Both the position numbers and the translations under genes were made by a program. 5,335 nucleotides of DNA from Acidobacteriota bacterium (GTDB taxonomy: Bacteria > Acidobacteriota > Vicinamibacteria > Vicinamibacterales > UBA2999): contig JABFRY010000374.1 of NCBI GenBank assembly GCA_013140955.1, forward strand, positions 1-5,335, written 5' to 3'. Of this stretch, positions 1 through 5,335 are shown one piece after another; position 1 is the stretch's first letter; every line of letters starts with the position of its first letter. The notes below the pieces were generated by a model. It saw only the letters and a list, made by a program, of their open reading frames with translations, was not told where the DNA came from and made no database searches.

Positions 1-339
1 GCCCCCGGCGGGCCGGGTGCCGTAGGACGGCGCGCCACCGGGGCCGCCCGGACGCGGGGCGAAGCTGCCAGGCGGACGCGGAGGCCGGTCTTCGCGGGCT
101 CGAGCCTCACTGACGGCCAGATTGCGCCCTTGAAACATCTGCCCGTCGAACCGCCGGATGGCTTCCTCCGCCATGGGGCGGTCGGTGAACTCCACGAATG
201 CAAAGCCCCGGGGTCGTCCGGTCTCCCGGTCGACGGGCATCACGATGTGGGATGGCTCAGCGACCGCGGCGAAGTGCGCCCGCAGTTCGGCCTCCGACGC
301 GCTGTACGGCAAGTTACCTACGAACAAACGAACGGCCAA
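1..339 (-). CDS. RRM-type RNA-binding protein, 3' end outside window
   Basis: The 113 visible residues hold one RNA recognition motif followed by a low-complexity tail, as in the small bacterial/cyanobacterial Rbp-type RNA-binding proteins. RNP2 is LFVGNL (residues 5-10) and RNP1 is RGFAFVEF (44-51), with the aromatic residues that stack on RNA bases present (F6, F46, F48). The domain ends near residue 80 (Q-G-R-N-L-A-V-S-E-A). After that comes a tail rich in Arg, Pro and Gly that runs off the window edge, so full length is unknown. The start is TTG at 339-337. An in-frame TAA lies six codons upstream, no ATG or GTG lies between, and a GAGAGGGG ribosome binding site sits just before it. The family binds single-stranded RNA in the cytoplasm, and several members are cold-induced. 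The actual target here is unknown. It follows gluQ on the same strand after 92 bp and could be co-transcribed or have its own promoter. Confidence 0.9.
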   Translation of the reverse strand, partial: MAVRLFVGNLPYSASEAELRAHFAAVAEPSHIVMPVDRETGRPRGFAFVEFTDRPMAEEAIRRFDGQMFQGRNLAVSEARAREDRPPRPPGSFAPRPGGPGGAPSYGTRPAGG

Positions 340-342
340 GGA

Positions 343-351
343 ACCCCTCTC
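343..351 (-). promoter_or_regulatory. Ribosome binding site of the RRM gene (TTG start)
   Basis: On the minus strand GAGAGGGG lies a few bases upstream of TTG 339-337. The purine-rich stretch at normal spacing supports the TTG start, which is the only candidate start between the upstream in-frame TAA (357-355) and RNP2. Confidence 0.6.
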
Positions 352-378
352 ACGTTAACGACCTTCAGTGGCGGGACG

Positions 379-384
379 ATTCTA
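379..384 (-). promoter_or_regulatory. Possible -10 element for the RRM gene
   Basis: In the 92-bp gap after gluQ, the minus strand reads TAGAAT, five of six matches to TATAAT, and would give a leader of about 30 nt. No convincing -35 hexamer is seen at 16-18 bp. In such GC-rich DNA the AT-rich hexamer stands out, but this is a weak prediction. The rest of the gap shows only an 8-bp palindrome CGTTAACG (353-360) and no hairpin followed by a T-run, so no clear terminator for gluQ is present. Confidence 0.3.
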
Positions 385-431
385 TCCCAGAACGCCGCCG
401 CTCAGGCCCGGGAGGACAGAACGGTTGGTCC

Positions 432-1325
432 TCACGGATCCGTGAACAGCCGCGCCACGTCACGGGCCGCCAGCGGCTGCGGCTCCGGCTGCAGGCCGAC
501 CTCCGCGGCCGCGAGGCCGATGACGCGTGCGGGGGTGTAGCCCGCCTCGCGGAGCTCGGCGATTCCGGCATCGCCCAGACGTTTGCTCAACTTCTTGCCG
601 TGCGGGCCGGCGAGCAGGGGGTGGTGGACGAAGACCGGTGCCGTCCCGCGTCCGAGCAATCGGGCGAGCCGGACCTGCCGGCCCGTGGACGAGGCGAGGT
701 CGGCGCCCCGCACGACGAGGGTGATGTGCTGTCGCAGGTCATCGACGGTCACCGCGAACTGATAGGTCCACTGTGCGTGCCGGTCCCGCACGAGCAGGTC
801 CCCGCACTGCGCATCCGGTGTCTGCACGAGGGGACCGAGGAGGCCGTCGAGCGCCCGCTCCTCGCCCGGGCCGAGCACGACCCGGGTGCTCAGTCCGGCC
901 GCATCGGGAAGCGCCAGTGCCCGGCATCGCCCGTCGTAGCGATGGCCGCCGATGTCGCGGCGCGAGCACCGACACCGATAGACCGTGGAGGTGGCGGCGA
1001 GCCTCGCGAGGGCATCCGCGTAGGCGCGGCCTGCGTCGGACTGCCGGTCCACGGGTGCGTGCCCTTCATCGGCCTCGAACCCGAGCCAGGCCAAATCGTC
1101 GAGGATGGCCGTGTCGAAGACGGGACGGCAGCGCGTGCGGTCGTGGTCCTCCATCCGCAGGCGGACCCGGCCGCCCAGCGCCCGCGCCAGCCCCCAGACG
1201 TACAGGGCGTTCACCACGTGCCCAAGGTGCATGTACCCTGTGGGGGACGGGGCGAAGCGTGTCAGGGGCGGCCGGCCCAGCATGTCCGCCAGGCGCGCCA
1301 GATCGGGACGAACGCGGGGAGTCAT
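432..1325 (-). CDS. gluQ: Glutamyl-Q tRNA(Asp) synthetase
   Basis: A 297-residue paralogue of the glutamyl-tRNA synthetase catalytic half. It activates glutamate and joins it to the queuosine base at position 34 of tRNA(Asp), not to the tRNA 3' end. The class I signature is FAPSPTG...HLGH (residues 24-36, HIGH-type), and the KMSKS-type loop is KLSKR (245-249). A zinc site typical of GluQ is seen as C118, C120, Y130 and C134. The length, with no C-terminal anticodon-binding domain, separates it from GluRS (about 470 residues or more). The HLGH form is closer to GluRS than the HFGS of E. coli GluQ, which I recall from the family. The start given is the first ATG. A second ATG (1283-1281, residue 15) lies nine residues before FAPSP and would match the shorter N-terminus of E. 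coli GluQ. Neither has a strong ribosome binding site. It diverges from aat and precedes the RRM gene on the same strand. Confidence 0.92.
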   Translation of the reverse strand: MTPRVRPDLARLADMLGRPPLTRFAPSPTGYMHLGHVVNALYVWGLARALGGRVRLRMEDHDRTRCRPVFDTAILDDLAWLGFEADEGHAPVDRQSDAGRAYADALARLAATSTVYRCRCSRRDIGGHRYDGRCRALALPDAAGLSTRVVLGPGEERALDGLLGPLVQTPDAQCGDLLVRDRHAQWTYQFAVTVDDLRQHITLVVRGADLASSTGRQVRLARLLGRGTAPVFVHHPLLAGPHGKKLSKRLGDAGIAELREAGYTPARVIGLAAAEVGLQPEPQPLAARDVARLFTDP

Positions 1326-1336
1326 TGCCTGTGACG

Positions 1337-1342
1337 ATGTTA
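1337..1342 (-). promoter_or_regulatory. Possible -10 element for gluQ in the divergent gap
   Basis: The minus strand of the 28-bp gluQ/aat gap contains TAACAT (four of six matches to TATAAT, fitting TAnnnT). It would start transcription only about 4-6 nt before gluQ ATG 1325, giving an almost leaderless message, or a leader of about 45 nt if the second ATG is used. No good -35 is seen. Tentative only. Confidence 0.2.
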
Positions 1343-1344
1343 GC

Positions 1345-1348
1345 GGAG
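1345..1348 (+). promoter_or_regulatory. Ribosome binding site deciding the aat start
   Basis: GGAG (inside AGCGGAG) lies 5 nt upstream of GTG 1354. It favours GTG 1354 over the in-frame TTG at 1360 and over much longer upstream extensions that would overlap gluQ on the opposite strand. Confidence 0.6.
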
Positions 1349-1353
1349 CCGTC

Positions 1354-2091
1354 GTGTCGTTGCCGTGGCTGACGCCGGACGACCCGTTTCCGCCCGTCGG
1401 CAGGGCCCTGCGGCACCCGAACGGCCTGCTCGCCGTGGGCGCGGACCTGTCGCCGGATCGACTCCTGGCAGCCTACGCCCAGGGCATCTTTCCCTGGTTC
1501 GGCGAAGAGGATCCCATTCTCTGGTGGAGTCCCGACCCCCGGATGGTGCTGTACGCGCGGGAACTCCACGTCTCGCGCTCACTGCGGCGGACGCTGCGGG
1601 GCGGGCGCTTCGTCGTGACGACGGACCGCGCGTTCCGCGAGGTGCTCGCCGGATGTGCGGCGCCTCGGGACGACGACGGGACGTGGCTCACCGCGCAGAT
1701 GCAGGACGCCTACGCCGAACTCGCCCGGCGGGGGCATGCGCATTCGGTCGAGGTGTGGGACGGTACGACCCTCGTGGGCGGGCTGTACGGGGTGGCTCTC
1801 GGGCGCATGTTCTTCGGCGAATCGATGTTCAGCCGCCGCACCGACGCCTCGAAGGTGGCGCTGGCCCTGCTGGTGACACAGCTCGCCCGGTGGGACTTCG
1901 AACTGGTGGACTGCCAGATGTCCACGGGGCACCTGGCGTCGATGGGTGCGAGGGAGGTGCCGCGCGCGGCATTCGTGGAGTCCCTGCGCCGGCACGTACC
2001 ACGCGAGCCGGTGCCGGCGCCGTGGAGGTTCGACACGGATCTCGTCACCGTCCTGACGGATTGCCCGCGTCATGTCCGGGATGGGTTCTAG
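1354..2091 (+). CDS. aat: Leucyl/phenylalanyl-tRNA--protein transferase
   Basis: A 245-residue cytoplasmic enzyme that moves Leu or Phe from its tRNA onto the N-terminus of proteins beginning with Lys or Arg, turning a secondary N-degron into a primary one. Family landmarks are present in order: PNGLLAVGADLSP (22-34), GIFPWF (44-49), ILWWSPDPR (55-63), GTW (109-111), GHAHSVEVW (127-135), GESMFSR (155-161), DASK (164-167) and the catalytic VDCQ (185-188). D186 and Q188 fall at the same numbers as the E. coli catalytic residues, and W111 is also kept. E. coli Aat has 234 residues, so the length is normal. Translation most likely begins at GTG 1354, preceded by GGAG. The open frame extends far upstream, but that part is antisense to gluQ and does not look like Aat. 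It heads the array aat-clpS-clpA-pdxH, with clpS only 9 bp after its stop. No convincing promoter is visible, and it would have to lie within the gluQ 5' coding region. Confidence 0.96.
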   Translation: MSLPWLTPDDPFPPVGRALRHPNGLLAVGADLSPDRLLAAYAQGIFPWFGEEDPILWWSPDPRMVLYARELHVSRSLRRTLRGGRFVVTTDRAFREVLAGCAAPRDDDGTWLTAQMQDAYAELARRGHAHSVEVWDGTTLVGGLYGVALGRMFFGESMFSRRTDASKVALALLVTQLARWDFELVDCQMSTGHLASMGAREVPRAAFVESLRRHVPREPVPAPWRFDTDLVTVLTDCPRHVRDGF

Positions 2092-2094
2092 AAT

Positions 2095-2104
2095 GAGGAG
2101 GTGA
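2095..2104 (+). promoter_or_regulatory. Perfect Shine-Dalgarno overlapping the clpS GTG start
   Basis: AGGAGGTGA (2096-2104) is a perfect complement of the usual 16S rRNA 3' tail, but the clpS GTG (2101-2103) lies inside it with no spacer. No ATG, GTG or TTG occurs at the normal 5-9 nt downstream. The hexamer TAGAAT (2089-2094), which includes the aat stop, is a -10-like sequence. Its expected transcription start would fall on or next to the GTG, so a leaderless clpS message is an alternative reading. Confidence 0.45.
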
Positions 2105-2436
2105 GCACCGACCCGACCGCTGGCGGCTCGACCCTGGCGGAACCGCACAGCGACCAGCAGGTCGAGCGGCCGCGGATGTGGCGGGTGCTGCTGCACAACG
2201 ACGACTACACGACGCAGGACTTCGTCGTCTGGGTGCTCGAGACCGTGTTTCAGAAGCCGCGAGCCGACGCGGTGCGCATCATGTTTCGTGTCCACCGCGC
2301 CGGGCGTGGCCTTGCCGGCGTCTACACGCGCGACGTCGCCGAGACGAAGGTCCGCGCGACCGAACGGCTCGCCGAGGAGCACGAGTTCCCGCTCCTCGTG
2401 ACCATGGAGCCGGAGACCGACGATGAGTCCCGTTGA
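2101..2436 (+). CDS. clpS: ATP-dependent Clp protease adaptor ClpS
   Basis: An 111-residue adaptor that binds primary N-degrons (Leu, Phe, Tyr, Trp) and hands them to ClpA. It has a variable, probably flexible N-terminal tail (about residues 1-25; the tail is needed for delivery in E. coli) and then the ClpS core: WRVLLHNDDYTT (27-38) with the N-degron-binding N33, D34 and D35, the pocket histidine H65 in FRVHRAG, GVYTRDVAETKV (73-84), and the closing PLLVTME (97-103). The position matching the E. coli gating Met40 is Q39 here. GTG at 2101 is the only start that gives a usual-length tail; the next in-frame ATG (residue 26) would remove it. E. coli ClpS has 106 residues. It lies between aat and clpA, 9 and 18 bp away, which fits a shared transcript and shared pathway. 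Confidence 0.95.
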   Translation: MSTDPTAGGSTLAEPHSDQQVERPRMWRVLLHNDDYTTQDFVVWVLETVFQKPRADAVRIMFRVHRAGRGLAGVYTRDVAETKVRATERLAEEHEFPLLVTMEPETDDESR

Positions 2437-2454
2437 GTTGCTGCAGGCCTGGCC

Positions 2455-4716
2455 ATGTCTGAACCACTGACCGCATCGCCCGTTCCCTTCGCGCCCGAGA
2501 CGCTCGAGACGATCCGGCGCGCCTTCCGCCTGGCGGCGGACCGGCGCCACGACTCGGTGGCGCTCGAGCACCTGCTGCACGCCATGACCGACGAGCCGCA
2601 GGCGGCACGCGTCCTCACGGCGTGCGGGGTGCACGTGCCGCTGCTCCAGATGCAGCTCGAGGACGTCCTGCTCAAGTCCTTCACGCCGGTCCCCGCGCCG
2701 GCGGCGGTGGAACCCGAGCCGACGCTGGGATTCGATCGGGTCGTGCAACAGGCCGTGCTCCACGCGGTGTCGTCGAGCGCCCGCCAGGTGGACAGCGGCA
2801 GCCTGCTCGTCTTCATGCTGCAGGAAGAGGAGAGCCACGCCGCCTATTTCCTCCGGAACCAGGGCGTGGAGCGTCTCGCCCTGCTGCGCGTACTCTCGCA
2901 CGGGGCCTCGGACGCCGAGGACCGGCCCACAGGGCAGCCCGCCGACGGCCCCGACGTCCCGCCCCCTGGGCGTGACCCGCTCGAGGCGTACGCGACCGAC
3001 CTCGTGGCGCGCGCCGCGGCTGGAGGCATCGATCCCGTCGTGGGCCGCGCCCCCGAGATCGAGCGGATGGTCCAGGTGCTGTGCCGGCGCCGCAAGAACA
3101 ATCCGCTGCTCGTGGGCGAGCCCGGCGTCGGCAAGACGGCACTCGCCGAGGGCCTCGCGCTCCGCATCCAGCGGGGCGAGGTGCCGGATGCGCTCAAGGA
3201 CGCGAAGGTCTTCGCGCTGGACCTCGGCGCCCTCGTGGCGGGCACCCGGTACCGTGGCGATTTCGAGGAACGCGTCAAGCAGGTCGTGGACCGGCTGGCC
3301 AAAGAGCCCAACGCCATCCTCTTCATCGACGAGATTCACATGCTGGTTGGCGCAGGGGCGGCCTCGGGCGGCGCCATGGATGCCGGCTCGCTGCTCAAGC
3401 CGGCGCTGGCCAGCGGCGTCCTGCGCTGCATCGGTTCCACGACGTTCGCCGACGCCAAGCAGTCGTTCGACCGCGATCGCGCGCTCGCGCGGCGCTTCCA
3501 GAAGATCGACGTCCTGGAACCGTCGGAGGCCGAAGCGGTGGAGATCCTCAAGGGACTGCGACCGCACTACGAGGCGCACCACGGGGTGACGTATACCGAC
3601 GAGGCTCTCGAGGCCGCCGTGGCCCTGTCGGCGCGCCACCTGCGCGATCTGCACCTGCCGGACAAGGCCATCGACGTGATCGACGAGGCCGGGGCGGCGC
3701 GCAAGCTCGGCTCGCCCGAGACCCGGACGCAGCCGGTGGACGCCGCGCTCGTGGAGCAGGTCGTGGCACGCATGGCCCGGGTGCCCGTGCAGGCCGTCAG
3801 CAGCGACGACCGGGACGCGCTGGTCCGGCTCGATGGCGCGCTGCGCGGCGTGATCTTCGGGCAGGACGGCGCCATCGAGGAGGTCGCGTCGGCCATCAAA
3901 CTGGCCCGTTCGGGGCTGCGGGCTCCGGACAAGCCCATTGCCAGCTTCCTCTTCGCCGGCCCCACGGGCGTGGGGAAGACCGAGCTGGCGCGACAGCTCG
4001 CCCGTGTTCTCGGTGTGGAGTTCCTCCGCTACGACATGTCGGAGTACATGGAGAAGCACGCGGTGTCGCGGCTCATCGGGGCGCCCCCTGGGTACGTGGG
4101 CTTCGAGGAGGGCGGCCTGCTGATCGATGCCGTCCGGAAGTCGCCTCATGCGGTGCTGCTCCTCGACGAGATCGAAAAGGCGCACCCGGACATGTTCGGC
4201 ATCCTGCTCCAGGTGATGGACCACGCGACGCTCACCGATTCCCACGGCCGCAAGGCCGACTTCCGCCACGTGATCCTCATCATGACGACCAACGCGGGCG
4301 CGCGCGATCTGTCCGATCGGCGCCTCGGCTTCGGCGAGGCCGGCCAGGGAGGCTCCTCGCGCGGCGCGCTCGAGCGCCTCTTCACGCCAGAGTTCCGCAA
4401 CCGCCTGGATGCCGTCATCACGTTCGGCGGCCTCGGCCAGGCCGAAATCGCCCGGGTGGTCGACAAGCAGGTCGACGAGGTGCGGGCACTCGTGGCCGGG
4501 CGCGGGATCACACTCGAACTGACGTCGGAGGCGCGGGAGTGGCTGGCACACCGCGGGTTCGATCGCGCCTTTGGCGCCAGGCCGATGGCGCGGCTCGTGG
4601 AGCGGGTCGTCAAGAAGCCCCTGTCGGAGATGCTGCTCTTCGGCGCGCTGGCACAGGGCGGCGCCGCCAGGATCGTGGTGGTCGACGGAGACCTTCGGGT
4701 GGAGGCAGCGGCATGA
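2455..4716 (+). CDS. clpA: ATP-dependent Clp protease ATP-binding subunit ClpA
   Basis: A 753-residue class I Hsp100 unfoldase that forms a hexamer, takes N-degron substrates from ClpS and threads them into ClpP. E. coli ClpA has 758. Domains in order: the double-repeat Clp N-domain (about 10-148), a Pro/Asp-rich linker (151-175), AAA+ D1 (about 180-440) and AAA+ D2 (about 455-745). D1 has Walker A GEPGVGKT (221-228), pore loop GTRYRGDF (263-270), Walker B ILFIDE (288-293) and arginine-finger region ALARRFQK (343-350). D2 has Walker A GPTGVGKT (502-509), pore loop GYVG (546-549), Walker B VLLLDE (567-572), sensor 1 TTNAG (611-615) and sensor 2 GARP (707-710). There is no ClpB-type coiled-coil middle domain. 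LGF (624-626) is the ClpP-docking tripeptide (IGL in E. coli), so peptidase binding is expected. The start is the first ATG after the clpS stop. Only a weak AGG (2445-2447) precedes it, so translation may depend on coupling to clpS. Confidence 0.97.
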   Translation: MSEPLTASPVPFAPETLETIRRAFRLAADRRHDSVALEHLLHAMTDEPQAARVLTACGVHVPLLQMQLEDVLLKSFTPVPAPAAVEPEPTLGFDRVVQQAVLHAVSSSARQVDSGSLLVFMLQEEESHAAYFLRNQGVERLALLRVLSHGASDAEDRPTGQPADGPDVPPPGRDPLEAYATDLVARAAAGGIDPVVGRAPEIERMVQVLCRRRKNNPLLVGEPGVGKTALAEGLALRIQRGEVPDALKDAKVFALDLGALVAGTRYRGDFEERVKQVVDRLAKEPNAILFIDEIHMLVGAGAASGGAMDAGSLLKPALASGVLRCIGSTTFADAKQSFDRDRALARRFQKIDVLEPSEAEAVEILKGLRPHYEAHHGVTYTDEALEAAVALSARHLRDLHLPDKAIDVIDEAGAARKLGSPETRTQPVDAALVEQVVARMARVPVQAVSSDDRDALVRLDGALRGVIFGQDGAIEEVASAIKLARSGLRAPDKPIASFLFAGPTGVGKTELARQLARVLGVEFLRYDMSEYMEKHAVSRLIGAPPGYVGFEEGGLLIDAVRKSPHAVLLLDEIEKAHPDMFGILLQVMDHATLTDSHGRKADFRHVILIMTTNAGARDLSDRRLGFGEAGQGGSSRGALERLFTPEFRNRLDAVITFGGLGQAEIARVVDKQVDEVRALVAGRGITLELTSEAREWLAHRGFDRAFGARPMARLVERVVKKPLSEMLLFGALAQGGAARIVVVDGDLRVEAAA
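4701..4705 (+). promoter_or_regulatory. Ribosome binding site of pdxH inside clpA
   Basis: GGAGG lies in the last codons of clpA, 7 nt before ATG 4713. It is the best-spaced ribosome binding site in the window. It fixes the pdxH start at the ATGA overlap. Confidence 0.8.
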
Positions 4717-5335
4717 ATCGCGACGGGCAGCCCTCAGCGGTGTCGGCCGAGCTCCTGAGCCATCGCCGACGGGAGTATCGCGGCCGTCCGATCGGCGACG
4801 GTGAGCTGGCGCCCGATCCCTTCGTGCAGTTCGGCCGGTGGTTCGAGGAGGCCGAGCCGCTCGAGATCGATCCTACGGCGATGGCGCTGGCCACCGTGGC
4901 TGGCGATGGCCGCACGTCGCTCCGGACGGTGCTGCTCAAGGGGGTCGAGGACGGCGGCTTCGTCTTCTTCACGAACTACGAGAGCCGCAAGGGCCGGGAT
5001 ATCGCCGCCACAGGACGGGCGAGCCTGCTGTTCCTGTGGCTCACGCTCGAACGTCAGGTCCGGATCGAGGGCCGCGTGGAGCGCGTGAGCGCGCAGGACT
5101 CCGACACGTATTTCGCGACGCGTCCGCTCGGAAGCCGGCTGGCGGCCCATGCCTCGTCGCAGAGTGCGCCGGTCGAGAGCCGGGCCGCGCTGGACGCCGC
5201 GTTCGACGCGGCGCGTCAGCGATTCCCGGGACCCGACGTGCCGCGGCCGGACACGTGGGGCGGCTACCGGGTGGTGCCCGACGAGTTCGAGTTCTGGCAG
5301 GGCCGCGAGCGCCTCACTGCCGAGCACGGTGGCGG
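4713..5335 (+). CDS. pdxH: Pyridoxamine 5'-phosphate oxidase, 3' end outside window, possible frameshift near its end
   Basis: The 207 visible residues (E. coli PdxH has 218) match the FMN enzyme that oxidises pyridoxine or pyridoxamine 5'-phosphate to pyridoxal 5'-phosphate, the last step of de novo PLP synthesis and part of salvage. Seen in order: HRRREY (17-22), DPTAMALATV (53-62), FMN-binding RTVLLK (71-76), FTNYESRKG (86-94), SLLFLWLTLERQV (104-116), substrate-binding YFATRPLGS (133-141 with Y133, R137, S141), WGGYRV (182-187) and EFWQG (193-197). The next motif should be RLHDR, whose Arg and His contact PLP. Here the frame reads RLTAEHGG (200-207), and the -1 frame from 5315 reads HCRARWR, restoring RLH. 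This suggests a lost base at about 5310-5316 or a sequence error. The ATG overlaps the clpA stop (ATGA) and has an excellent GGAGG site, so it is translationally coupled to clpA. No functional link to proteolysis is evident. Confidence 0.93.
   Translation, partial: MNRDGQPSAVSAELLSHRRREYRGRPIGDGELAPDPFVQFGRWFEEAEPLEIDPTAMALATVAGDGRTSLRTVLLKGVEDGGFVFFTNYESRKGRDIAATGRASLLFLWLTLERQVRIEGRVERVSAQDSDTYFATRPLGSRLAAHASSQSAPVESRAALDAAFDAARQRFPGPDVPRPDTWGGYRVVPDEFEFWQGRERLTAEHGG

Noticed and set aside
340..431. Possible gluQ terminator in the gap before the RRM gene
   Set aside because: Only short pairings (for example GGAC with GTCC) are seen, with no following T-run.
432..1325. Reading this gene as a discriminating glutamyl-tRNA synthetase (gltX)
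   Set aside because: It lacks the anticodon-binding half and carries the GluQ-type Cys/Cys/Tyr/Cys zinc site at about 300 residues in length.
198..1334. A 378-codon open frame on the plus strand across gluQ
   Set aside because: It is antisense to a well-supported GluQ with intact catalytic and zinc motifs, and its own translation shows no domain.
1105..1353. Upstream extension of the aat reading frame
   Set aside because: The frame is open, but it is antisense to gluQ, gives sequence unlike Aat, and GTG 1354 with GGAG yields a normal-length protein.
2423..2470. A 15-codon ORF bridging the clpS end and clpA start, with GGAG 7 nt before its ATG
   Set aside because: It could act in reinitiation, but the peptide has no recognisable features, it overlaps both genes, and such short ORFs arise by chance.
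1579..4551. A 990-codon open frame on the minus strand, antisense to aat, clpS and clpA
   Set aside because: Its length comes from the GC-rich third positions of the sense genes. The translation is full of His, Arg, Glu and Leu without any recognisable domain, and it covers three genes whose sense products are clearly identified.
2455..4716. Reading this gene as ClpB or ClpC
   Set aside because: It has no coiled-coil middle domain between D1 and D2, the D1/D2 sequences follow ClpA closely, and it is next to clpS.

Overview
This window is GC-rich (roughly two thirds G+C by eye) bacterial chromosomal DNA, packed with housekeeping genes. No mobile element, CRISPR array, rRNA or tRNA is visible. 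The mix of a single-RRM RNA-binding protein, GluQ, an Aat-ClpS-ClpA set and PdxH, with strong G/C bias at third positions, would fit an acidobacterium (for example the Vicinamibacteria) or another GC-rich soil lineage. That placement is an inference from general impression, not from any database comparison.

Layout. Positions 1-1325 are read leftward: gluQ (432-1325), which makes the glutamyl-queuosine modification of tRNA(Asp), then the start of a small RRM RNA-binding protein gene (1-339, its 3' end cut off by the window). From 1354 everything reads rightward in one tight array: aat (leucyl/phenylalanyl-tRNA--protein transferase), clpS (N-degron adaptor), clpA (Hsp100 unfoldase) and pdxH (pyridoxamine 5'-phosphate oxidase, cut off by the window end). 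The gaps are 9 bp (aat-clpS), 18 bp (clpS-clpA) and a 4-bp ATGA overlap (clpA-pdxH), so the four genes are very probably one operon. gluQ and aat diverge with only 28 bp between their start codons.

How the genes fit together. Aat adds Leu or Phe to the N-terminus of proteins that begin with Lys or Arg. ClpS recognises such primary N-degrons, and ClpA unfolds the substrate and passes it to ClpP, which is not in this window. The bacterial N-degron pathway apart from the peptidase is therefore laid out in order of action within one transcription unit. PdxH makes pyridoxal phosphate and has no obvious link to that pathway beyond translational coupling. The Aat and ClpA proteins look intact in all key motifs. 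ClpS has Gln where the E. coli protein has its specificity-gating Met40.

Points worth a second look: the Gln in the ClpS gate position; a probable one-base frameshift in the PLP-binding RLH motif of pdxH about 20 bases before the window end; the clpS start codon lying inside a perfect anti-Shine-Dalgarno match and just downstream of a -10-like hexamer; and the 28-bp divergent gluQ/aat gap. I found no entirely new system here.
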